Shown here: positions 1-6,861 of the stretch, one piece after another
How positions within the stretch are numbered: position 1 is the first letter of the stretch
Layout of the letters: every line of letters starts with the position of its first letter
DNA from: Brevundimonas sp. UBA4553
GTDB lineage: Bacteria; Pseudomonadota; Alphaproteobacteria; Caulobacterales; Caulobacteraceae
Reading direction: 5' to 3'
Length of the DNA: 64,000 bases
Assembly (NCBI RefSeq): GCF_002387245.1
Contig: NZ_DGLD01000019.1
Span: 434,001 to 498,000, forward strand
Notes under the pieces: generated by a model
The model's database searches: none
What the model was told of the DNA's origin: nothing
Seen by the model: only the letters and a program-made list of their open reading frames with translations
Position numbers and translations under genes: made by a program

Positions 1-164
1 AAGGCGCGCGTGTCGCAGCCGGCGGCGGCGTTCTGGCCGATATTCCGCCGGGCGAGGTCTGGTCCGGCTATCCCGCCAAGCCGCTTCGTCAATTCTTGCG
101 CGAGACGGTGTGGCTGTCCAAACAGGCGTCCCAGAAGAAGGGCGCGAAGGAAACGAAAGAATGA
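1..164 (+). CDS. lpxD: LpxD C-terminus (partial)
   Basis: This is the 3' end of UDP-3-O-acylglucosamine N-acyltransferase, which adds the second acyl chain in lipid A synthesis in the cytoplasm. The reading frame starts at base 3 and the 5' part lies outside the window. About 53 residues remain, with the end of the left-handed beta-helix (GARVAAGGGVLADIPPGE, then W-SGYPAKP-R) and a basic tail rich in Lys. The stop codon overlaps the fabZ start as ATGA, the usual arrangement in alphaproteobacterial lipid A operons. The assignment rests on the conserved SGYPAKP end and on the four genes that follow. Confidence 0.88.
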   Translation, partial: GARVAAGGGVLADIPPGEVWSGYPAKPLRQFLRETVWLSKQASQKKGAKETKE

Positions 165-625
165 GCGAAGACAACAAGATCGATTACGCCGAGGTGATGC
201 GTCGCCTGCCGCACCGCTATCCCTTCCTGCTGGTCGACAAGGCCGAGGACTTCGTAGCCGCGACCTCAATCGTCGGGATCAAGAACGTCACCCACAACGA
301 GCCCTTCTTCCCAGGCCACTTCCCGATCGACCCGGTCATGCCGGGCGTCCTGATCGTCGAGGCCATGGCCCAGACGGGCGCCCTGCTGATGTCCAAATCC
401 CTGGACGTGGCGGTGGCCGACAAGGTCATCATGTTCATGTCGATCGACGGCGTGCGTTTCCGCAAGCCCGCCCGTCCGGGCGATCAACTGCGCATGGAGG
501 TCAAGGTGATCCGCGCGCGTGGGGACGCCTACAAATTCCGGGGCGAGACCTTCATCGACGGCAAGCTGGCCGCTGAAGCCGGGTTCATGGCCATGGTCGT
601 GACTGTGGCGGAGCCCGCCCAGTGA
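161..625 (+). CDS. fabZ: 3-hydroxyacyl-ACP dehydratase FabZ
   Basis: FabZ dehydrates 3-hydroxyacyl-ACP in type II fatty acid synthesis, competing with LpxA and LpxD for the same substrate pool. The 154-residue hot-dog protein carries the active-site segment PGHFPIDPVMPGVLIVEAM with the expected His53 and Glu67, and the N-terminal LPHRYPFLLVD motif. The frame is open upstream to an ATG at 110. I chose ATG 161 because it overlaps the lpxD stop as ATGA and gives the standard FabZ N-terminus. It is coupled to lpxA at its other end. Nothing is unusual in length or motifs. Confidence 0.96.
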   Translation: MSEDNKIDYAEVMRRLPHRYPFLLVDKAEDFVAATSIVGIKNVTHNEPFFPGHFPIDPVMPGVLIVEAMAQTGALLMSKSLDVAVADKVIMFMSIDGVRFRKPARPGDQLRMEVKVIRARGDAYKFRGETFIDGKLAAEAGFMAMVVTVAEPAQ

Positions 626-1410
626 CCATCCACCCGACCGCTGTCGTCGACGCCTCGGCCCAAGTCGCCGACGGCGTCGTGATCGGCCCCTGGTGCCTCG
701 TCGGTCCGGGCGTGACCCTGGCCGAAGGCATCAGGCTGGTCAGCCATGTGGTGGTCCAGCAGGACACAAGCGTCGGCGAGCGAACGGTCATCCATCCCTT
801 CGCCGTGATCGGCGGCGACCCGCAGCACAACGGCTACAAGGGTGAGCCGGTGCGGCTGGAGATCGGCGCGGACAACGTCATCCGCGAGCACGTCACCTTC
901 AACCGGGGCACGCCGCAGGGAACGGGCGTGACGCGCGTCGGCTCGAACGGCCTGTTCATGACCGGCGCTCACGTCGGCCACGATTGCGTGGTCGGCGACA
1001 ATGTCGTCATGGCCAACAACGCCACCCTGGGCGGCCATGCCCAGATCGGCGACAAGGTCTTCCTGGGGGGGCTGTGCGCCGTGCATCAGAACGGTCGGGT
1101 GGGGCAGGGCGCCATAGTCGGCGGTCTGGCCGCCGTGACGCGCGACGTCATCCCCTACGGCTCCGCCTGGGGCAACCACGCCAGTCTGCACGGCCTCAAC
1201 CTGATCGGGTTGAAGCGCAAGGGTTATGGCAAGGATGCGGTGCGTCGTCTGCTGGCCGCCTATCGCGATCTGTTCGAGGGCGAAGGTGTCTTCGCCGAGC
1301 GACTGGATGGCGTCGAGATGACCTATGCCGACCTGCCCGAGATCATGGAGATCGTCGCCTTCATTCGTGATGGCGCCAAACGGCCGCTCTGCCTGCCGGG
1401 CAAGGAATGA
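622..1410 (+). CDS. lpxA: UDP-GlcNAc acyltransferase LpxA
   Basis: LpxA performs the first step of lipid A synthesis, O-acylation of UDP-GlcNAc by 3-hydroxyacyl-ACP. The 262-residue protein shows the hexapeptide-repeat left-handed beta-helix over roughly residues 1-190 and a helical C-terminal domain. The segment GAHVGHDC places His120 at the position of the catalytic His125 of the E. coli enzyme. Translation starts at a GTG that overlaps the fabZ stop (GTGA), and the stop overlaps lpxI (ATGA), so the five lpx/fab genes form one coupled operon. Confidence 0.96.
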   Translation: MTIHPTAVVDASAQVADGVVIGPWCLVGPGVTLAEGIRLVSHVVVQQDTSVGERTVIHPFAVIGGDPQHNGYKGEPVRLEIGADNVIREHVTFNRGTPQGTGVTRVGSNGLFMTGAHVGHDCVVGDNVVMANNATLGGHAQIGDKVFLGGLCAVHQNGRVGQGAIVGGLAAVTRDVIPYGSAWGNHASLHGLNLIGLKRKGYGKDAVRRLLAAYRDLFEGEGVFAERLDGVEMTYADLPEIMEIVAFIRDGAKRPLCLPGKE

Positions 1411-2258
1411 CGCTGACGCCTCGTTTGGCGCCCAAGCTGGGCCTGATCGCTGGCGGCGGCGACCTGCCGGCCCGCATCGCGGCGAGGTGCGAGGCTGAGG
1501 GGCGGGCGGTTTTCATCATTCGTCTTGCGGGCTTCGCGGACGAACATCTGGTGCGCTGGCCGGGCGAAGAGTTCGGCATGGCCGAGATCGGCCGCATCCT
1601 GAAGAGGATGAAGGCCGAGGGCTGCGAGGCCGTCTGTCTGGCGGGCTACGTGAACCGGCCCGATTTCAAGACCCTGAAGCCTGACTTCAAGGGCGCGACC
1701 CTGCTGCCCGGCATCGTGGCGGCAGCGAGCAAGGGCGACGACGCCCTGCTGCGCAAGATCCTGTCGGTGTTCGAGGCTGAGGGCTACGCGATCGAGGGCG
1801 CCGACGACATCCTGGGCGGCGAGGCCTTGGCGCCGGGCGCGCTCGGCGCGGTGTCGCCGACGGCAGAGCAACTGTCGGACCTGAAGAAGGCGTTACATGT
1901 TTCTGAAAAATCAGGCGAACTTGATATAGGTCAGGGCGCGGTCGTCTGTGATGGACTGGTTCTTGCGGTCGAGGCTCAGGAAGGCACGGATGAAATGCTG
2001 CGGCGGGTGGCGGGCCTGCCTGCCGACCTGCATGGTGCGCCGGGCGCGCTGAAGGGCGCGCTGGGCAAGGCGCCCAAGCCAATTCAGGACTTGAGGGTGG
2101 ACATGCCGGTCATCGGGCCGCGCACCGTCGAGTTGGCCGCCGCCGCCGGGCTGGCGGGCATTGGTGGATTCGCCGGACGATTGATCATCATCGATCATCA
2201 GGCTCTGGTCGACGAGGCGGACCGGTTGGGCCTGTTCGTCTGGGGCGTGGAAAGATGA
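1407..2258 (+). CDS. lpxI: UDP-2,3-diacylglucosamine pyrophosphatase LpxI
   Basis: LpxI (DUF1009 family) hydrolyses UDP-2,3-diacylglucosamine to lipid X and UMP. It replaces the unrelated LpxH in Caulobacter and other alphaproteobacteria. The 283-residue protein has the N-terminal nucleotide-binding stretch LGLIAGGGDLPARIA and a C-terminal domain with GPRTVELAAAAGLAGI. It is sandwiched between lpxA and lpxB with ATGA overlaps on both sides, exactly where an LpxI is expected. No lpxH-like metallophosphoesterase is seen in the operon. Confidence 0.93.
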   Translation: MTLTPRLAPKLGLIAGGGDLPARIAARCEAEGRAVFIIRLAGFADEHLVRWPGEEFGMAEIGRILKRMKAEGCEAVCLAGYVNRPDFKTLKPDFKGATLLPGIVAAASKGDDALLRKILSVFEAEGYAIEGADDILGGEALAPGALGAVSPTAEQLSDLKKALHVSEKSGELDIGQGAVVCDGLVLAVEAQEGTDEMLRRVAGLPADLHGAPGALKGALGKAPKPIQDLRVDMPVIGPRTVELAAAAGLAGIGGFAGRLIIIDHQALVDEADRLGLFVWGVER

Positions 2259-3418
2259 GCCGTCCTTTGAAAATCATGCTGGTCGCTGCAGAGGCCTCCG
2301 GAGACGCCTTGGGCGCGGGTCTGGCGCAGGCGCTGCAGACGCGTCTCGGCGCGGACGTGGTCTTCGTCGGCGTCGGTGGACCCAAGATGGCGGCCCAAGG
2401 CGTCGTCAGTCCGTTCGACATCGCCGAACTCTCCATCCTGGGCTGGATCGAGGGGCTGAAGGCCTATGGACTGGTCAAGCGCCGGGTGGCGGATACGGTC
2501 GAACTCGCCAAGTCCGAGCGGCCCGACGCGGTCGTATTGATCGACAGTTGGGGCTTCACCATCCGCGTGGCCAAGGCTCTGCGCGAGGTTCTGCCGGGCG
2601 TGCCGCTGATCAAGTATGTCGGGCCTCAGGTCTGGGCCTCGCGTCCGGGCCGGGCCAAGACCTTGGCGGCCAGCGTCGATCACCTGCTGTCGCTCTACAG
2701 TTTCGACGCGCCCTGGTTCGAGCGCGAGGGTCTCCCGACGACAGTCGTGGGGTCACAGGCCCTGCACGTCGACATTGCCAGCGCCGACGGCGCCCGCTTC
2801 CGCGCCGCGCGCGGTATCGCCGCCGATGCGCCCCTGCTGCTGGTCTTGCCGGGCAGCCGGCCCAGCGAGATCACCCGCATGACGCCCGTCTTCGAGGCGA
2901 CGGTGAAGCGTTTGAAGGCGGCCAACCCCAGGCTGGAGATCGCCGTCATCGCCGCTGGCACGGTCGCCGCCGACGTGGCGGGTCGCGTCGCAGCTTGGCC
3001 GTTTCGCGCCCACCTGGTGCAGGAAGCCGACAAGTACGACGCGATGAAGGCCGCCAATGTCGCCTTGGCCACCAGCGGTACGGTTTCGACCGAACTGGCC
3101 CTGGCCGGCGCGCCCATGGTCATCGCCTACAAGATCGACGGGCTGTCCTATTTGCTGATGAAGAATCTGGTGACGGCCAAGCACATCACCCTGTTCAACA
3201 TCGCCGCCGACGAGCGCATCGCCCCCGAGTTCATTCAGAACGACGCCACGCCCGAGAAGCTGACCGAGGCGGTCGGTCGTCTGCTATCGGACCCGCAGGC
3301 CGCCGCCGATCAAGCCGCGCGTCAGACGGCGGCGCTCGACCTGATGGGGCGTGGCGGATCCGATCCATCGGAACTGGCGGCGGACGCGGTGTTGCGAGTG
3401 ATCGCCGAGAAAAAATAG
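2255..3418 (+). CDS. lpxB: lipid-A-disaccharide synthase LpxB
   Basis: LpxB is a GT-B glycosyltransferase that joins lipid X and UDP-diacylglucosamine into the lipid A disaccharide at the inner face of the inner membrane. The 387-residue length is typical. Recognisable segments are the N-terminal VAAEASGDALGAGLAQAL, the KYVGPQVWASRPGRAKT region, and the C-terminal donor-site segment ALATSGTVSTELALAGAP. It overlaps lpxI by ATGA and is the last gene of the coupled operon; about 100 bases separate it from the next small ORF. Confidence 0.96.
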   Translation: MSRPLKIMLVAAEASGDALGAGLAQALQTRLGADVVFVGVGGPKMAAQGVVSPFDIAELSILGWIEGLKAYGLVKRRVADTVELAKSERPDAVVLIDSWGFTIRVAKALREVLPGVPLIKYVGPQVWASRPGRAKTLAASVDHLLSLYSFDAPWFEREGLPTTVVGSQALHVDIASADGARFRAARGIAADAPLLLVLPGSRPSEITRMTPVFEATVKRLKAANPRLEIAVIAAGTVAADVAGRVAAWPFRAHLVQEADKYDAMKAANVALATSGTVSTELALAGAPMVIAYKIDGLSYLLMKNLVTAKHITLFNIAADERIAPEFIQNDATPEKLTEAVGRLLSDPQAAADQAARQTAALDLMGRGGSDPSELAADAVLRVIAEKK

Positions 3419-3516
3419 AAGCGCAGTCCTGCTTTCGACCGGGCTGGGATTTGACATACGCTGGCGACACAGACGTGGTTTGGCCCCGGCGCTATGTGTC
3501 TGATAGAAGCCTTTCC

Positions 3517-3657
3517 ATGCAATCTAGGATTACTCGGTTCCTGAAGCGCAGAAATCGCGGCGAGCTCACGCTCATGGGCATATGTGCGGCTATAGCGCTG
3601 ACGGCTTTTGGCATTGCGGTGGGACGAGCGCTCGCCGTTACCGCATGGCTTTTCTAG
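3517..3657 (+). CDS. small single-pass membrane protein (hypothetical)
   Basis: A 46-residue ORF starting at an ATG preceded by a weak purine-rich stretch (AGAAG). The first 17 residues are strongly basic (R and K at nine positions). A hydrophobic helix of about 20 residues follows (LMGICAAIALTAFGIAVGRA) and a short aromatic tail. This reads as a one-pass inner-membrane microprotein with a cytoplasmic basic N-terminus. I do not recognise a family. It lies in the gap between lpxB and the gltA terminator on the lpxB strand. A protein of similar size and layout lies downstream of pyrG in this window (19343-19477). Confidence 0.42.
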   Translation: MQSRITRFLKRRNRGELTLMGICAAIALTAFGIAVGRALAVTAWLF

Positions 3658-3770
3658 TCTCAGACCTTGTTCCACACGAGCACGGAGTGGGCCGCCGGTT
3701 CCGGTCTAAGTCATGAGAGGCGGCTCCCAGCGTCCGCTTCCCACCCGTAGCGGACATCTAGGGCGGCTCG

Positions 3771-3944
3771 TTAGCGCGTCATCCAGGGCTTGTTGGCGCC
3801 GGACTTCACCGTGATCGACTTGTCGCGTTGGAGGCCGCCCTTCTGGGGCGGGCCGGAGCGCGCCTTCAGGGCCGCCTGTTTCAGGCGGAGCGCGCGCTGG
3901 GCGGGCGTCTCGGCGGCCGGGGCGTCGTCGTTATGGTTGCTCAT
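3771..3944 (-). CDS. small basic conserved-type protein (hypothetical)
   Basis: A 57-residue minus-strand ORF, read by hand because it is too short for usual ORF cut-offs. It starts MSNHNDDAPAAETPAQRALR, continues LKQAALKARSGPPQKGGLQR and ends with a Lys-rich DKSITVKSGANKPWMTR. The N-terminal third is acidic and polar, followed by an Ala/Arg/Lys amphipathic helix and a basic tail. There is no signal peptide or membrane segment, so it is probably cytosolic and perhaps nucleic-acid or ribosome associated (inference). It sits downstream of gltA, beyond the gltA terminator. Clean codon use with strong G/C at third positions supports a real gene. Confidence 0.62.
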   Translation of the reverse strand: MSNHNDDAPAAETPAQRALRLKQAALKARSGPPQKGGLQRDKSITVKSGANKPWMTR

Positions 3945-3995
3945 GACCGCTTCCTAGCATGGCGCAGCCGCTTCAGCGGCGCGAGAGAAACAAAA

Positions 3996-4021
3996 AACGC
4001 CGGAGCTTTCGCCCCGGCGTT
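3996..4021 (-). terminator. rho-independent terminator of gltA
   Basis: Perfect 8-bp stem AACGCCGG/CCGGCGTT with a 10-base loop. Read on the minus strand it is followed by a run of six T residues, the classical intrinsic terminator arrangement, about 60 bases after the gltA stop. On the plus strand the tail is TCTTTCATTTTT, so weak activity in that direction is also possible. Confidence 0.85.
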
Positions 4022-4078
4022 CTTTCATTTTTGCTTGGCCGTGGTCAGGAGACAAAGTCTTCTCGACCCGACACGGCC

Positions 4079-5380
4079 TTAGCCGCGTTGTTCGATCGGC
4101 ACATAGTCGCGTTGCGTCGGGCCGGTGTAGAGCTGGCGCGGGCGACCGATCTTCTGCGAGGGATCGGCCATCATTTCCTGCCACTGCGAGATCCAGCCGA
4201 CGGTGCGGGCCAGGGCGAACAGGACGGTGAACATGGTGGTGGGGAAGCCCATCGCCGACAGGGTGATGCCCGAGTAGAAGTCGACGTTCGGGAACAGCTT
4301 GCGCGAGGTGAAGTACTCGTCCGACAGGGCGACCTTCTCCAGTTCCTTGGCGACCTGGAACAGCGGATCGTTCTCGCGACCCGTGGCGGCCAGCACTTCG
4401 TAGGCCGATTGCTGCATGACCTTGGCGCGCGGATCGTAGTTCTTGTACACGCGGTGGCCGAAGCCCATCAGCTTGTAGCGCTTGTCCTTAACGCCCTGGA
4501 TGAACTCGGGAATACGGTCCGGCGTACCGATTTCCTTGAGCATGTTCAGCGCTTCTTCGTTGGCGCCGCCGTGCGACGGGCCCCACAGGCAGGCGATGCC
4601 GGCGGCGATACAGGCGAACGGGTTGGCGCCCGACGAACCGGCCAGACGGACGGTCGAGGTCGAGGCGTTCTGCTCGTGGTCAGCGTGCAGGGTGAAGATG
4701 CGGTCCATGGCGCGCACCAGGGCCGGATCGACCACATAGTCCTCGGCCGGAACGGCGAAGCACATGCGCAGGAAGTTCTCGGCGTACGACAGGTCGTTAC
4801 GCGGCGAAATGAAGGGCTGGCCGATGTGGTATTTGTAGGCGCGCGCCGCGATGGTCGGCATCTTGGCGATCAGGCGAATGGCCGAGATGTCGCGCTGCAC
4901 CGGATCATGGATGTCCAGGCTGTCGTGATAGAAGGCCGACAGGGCGCCGACGGTGCCAACCATGATCGACATGGGGTGGGCGTCGCGACGGAAGCCTTCG
5001 AAGAAGCGATCAAACTGCGCATGCAACATGGTGTGCATGGTGATGCTGTTTTCGAACTTCTCGTATTGCACAGCGGTCGGCAGTTCGCCGTGCAGCAGCA
5101 GGTGGCAGACTTCCACGAAGTTGGACTTCGAGGCCAACTGGTCGATGGGATAGCCGCGGTGCAGCAGAACGCCTTCATCGCCATCGATGAAGGTCAGGGC
5201 GCTTTCGCAGGCCGCCGTCGAGGTGAAGCCGGGGTCGAAGGTGAAGGCGCCGGTCGCGCCGTACAGCTTGCGGATGTCGATGACGTCCGGTCCGGTGGAG
5301 CCCGCGAGGACAGGAAGTTCGACGTTCTTGTCGCCGTAGGTGAAGGTCGCCGTGCCGGCGGGTTTCGCTTGTTCAGTCAT
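4079..5380 (-). CDS. gltA: type II citrate synthase
   Basis: Citrate synthase condenses oxaloacetate and acetyl-CoA at the entry of the TCA cycle. The 433-residue protein has the family landmarks: YRGYPIDQLA-like HRGYPIDQLA, the LLLHGELPT segment, the active-site GFGHRVYKNYDPRA, and the PNVDFYSGI segment near the C-terminus with the catalytic Asp. The length matches hexameric bacterial type II enzymes. It is a monocistronic minus-strand gene, separated from gltX upstream by 65 bases and followed by a clear terminator. Confidence 0.97.
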   Translation of the reverse strand: MTEQAKPAGTATFTYGDKNVELPVLAGSTGPDVIDIRKLYGATGAFTFDPGFTSTAACESALTFIDGDEGVLLHRGYPIDQLASKSNFVEVCHLLLHGELPTAVQYEKFENSITMHTMLHAQFDRFFEGFRRDAHPMSIMVGTVGALSAFYHDSLDIHDPVQRDISAIRLIAKMPTIAARAYKYHIGQPFISPRNDLSYAENFLRMCFAVPAEDYVVDPALVRAMDRIFTLHADHEQNASTSTVRLAGSSGANPFACIAAGIACLWGPSHGGANEEALNMLKEIGTPDRIPEFIQGVKDKRYKLMGFGHRVYKNYDPRAKVMQQSAYEVLAATGRENDPLFQVAKELEKVALSDEYFTSRKLFPNVDFYSGITLSAMGFPTTMFTVLFALARTVGWISQWQEMMADPSQKIGRPRQLYTGPTQRDYVPIEQRG

Positions 5381-5445
5381 CTAGGCCCCTTATTTTTCTT
5401 CGAGCCGGGCGCGGGGAGGCGTCCAGCCTGCATGGTTATGGGTGT

Positions 5446-6861
5446 TCACTTAGTCTGTTGCAGCGCATCATCCAAGCGCCCGAGACCTTCGTCGCGTCCG
5501 AGGGCGGCAAGAATTCTCGCAATGTCAGGCGACACCGATCCGCCTGTCAGAGCGCCTCGCATGGAAGGCCCTATTTTTCCGAAGCCTACGCCTTCTTCTT
5601 CGGCAAACGCCTTAAGCTCCGCCTCAAGGGCGAAAACATCCCAGCTCTGGAAAAGCCGGAGCCGTTCACGGAGTCGTGAAATTCGCTCGCCGCCTTCGTC
5701 GCTCAACAAACCACGGGTTTTCTCGTCCAAGGCGAGCGGGCGCGCCTTCAGGACAAACTCGGTCTGAGCGGCCAGTTCCACGATGGTCTTGGCCCGATCC
5801 TTGACGAAGGGCATGGCGCGCAACAGGCGGGCCTCGTCGTCGGGTTGAAGGACGCGCCCGGCGGCCAGATGGGCGTCCAGGGTCAGCTTTGCCAGGCGGT
5901 CGTCCTCGGCCATGCGAAGCCAGTGGGCGTTGACGTGGGCCAGCTTGTCGAAGTCGAGACGGGCGGGCGCCTTGCCGATGCCCGGCAGGTCGAACCATTC
6001 GAGGGCCTGCTCGTCGCTGAACAGTTCGTGGTCGCCGTGCGCCCAGCCGAGCCGCGCCAGATAGTTGCGCATCGCCTCGGGCAGATAACCCATGGCGGCG
6101 TATTCATGCACGGCCTGGGCGCCGTGGCGCTTGCTGAGCTTCGCACCGTCGGGACCGTGAATCAGCGGGATGTGGGCGAATGTCGGCCGGGTCCAGCCAA
6201 GGGCGTCATAGATCAGGCTCTGGCGGGCGGCGTTGTTCAGGTGATCGTCGCCGCGAATGACGTGGGTCACGCCCATGTCGTGGTCGTCCACCACGACGGC
6301 CAGGTTGTAGGTCGGAGCGCCGTCCGAGCGGACGATGACAAGATCGTCGAGCGACGAAGACTCCCAGCGCACGCTCCCTTGCACGGCGTCATCGACGGTC
6401 ACGGCCTGATCCAGGGGGCGGCGGAAGCGAATGGTCGAGGGTTTGGCCAGGTCATCGACGGTGGGTTCGCGATCACGCCATGGAGAAACGAAGTCCCGGC
6501 CCTCTGCCTTGGCCTGATCACGCAGTGCGTTGGTCTCGTCAGCGGTCAGGAAGTCGCGATAGGCGTGGCCGGAGGCCAGCAGCAGGTCGGCGACCTCGCG
6601 GTGGCGCTCTGCGCGTGCAAACTGGAAGACGGGCTCTTCGTCGCCGAACAGCTCCAGCCAAGACAGGCCTTCGAAGATGGCCTGCACGGCCTCGTCGGTG
6701 GAGCGCTCGCGGTCGGTATCCTCGACGCGGATCAGGAATTTTCCTCCCCGGCTCTTGGCGTACAGCCAATTGAATAACGCAGTTCTCGCGCCGCCAATAT
6801 GCAGGTAGCCTGTAGGCGAGGGGGCGAAGCGGGTGACGACAGTCGAGGAGGGGGAGGTCAT
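5446..6861 (-). CDS. gltX: glutamyl-tRNA synthetase
   Basis: Class I aminoacyl-tRNA synthetase that charges tRNA-Glu (and often tRNA-Gln, later amidated by GatCAB, in alphaproteobacteria). The 471-residue protein shows the HIGH-type motif PSPTGYLHIGGARTALF near residue 15, the DTDRERS segment, and the KMSKS-type motif GAKLSKRHGA. Alphaproteobacteria frequently encode two GltX paralogues, so this may be one of two; only one is in the window. Its ATG lies inside the annotated 5' end of the divergent comEC, so either comEC starts later or the two overlap head to head. Confidence 0.96.
   Translation of the reverse strand: MTSPSSTVVTRFAPSPTGYLHIGGARTALFNWLYAKSRGGKFLIRVEDTDRERSTDEAVQAIFEGLSWLELFGDEEPVFQFARAERHREVADLLLASGHAYRDFLTADETNALRDQAKAEGRDFVSPWRDREPTVDDLAKPSTIRFRRPLDQAVTVDDAVQGSVRWESSSLDDLVIVRSDGAPTYNLAVVVDDHDMGVTHVIRGDDHLNNAARQSLIYDALGWTRPTFAHIPLIHGPDGAKLSKRHGAQAVHEYAAMGYLPEAMRNYLARLGWAHGDHELFSDEQALEWFDLPGIGKAPARLDFDKLAHVNAHWLRMAEDDRLAKLTLDAHLAAGRVLQPDDEARLLRAMPFVKDRAKTIVELAAQTEFVLKARPLALDEKTRGLLSDEGGERISRLRERLRLFQSWDVFALEAELKAFAEEEGVGFGKIGPSMRGALTGGSVSPDIARILAALGRDEGLGRLDDALQQTK

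Noticed and set aside
110..160. N-terminal extension of FabZ from ATG 110
   Set aside because: The extension lies inside lpxD and does not match FabZ; ATG 161 overlaps the lpxD stop in the usual ATGA arrangement.
3959..5767. 602-residue plus-strand frame across gltA and the end of gltX
   Set aside because: Antisense shadow that reads through the gltA terminator and two genes with full catalytic motifs; no recognisable domain.
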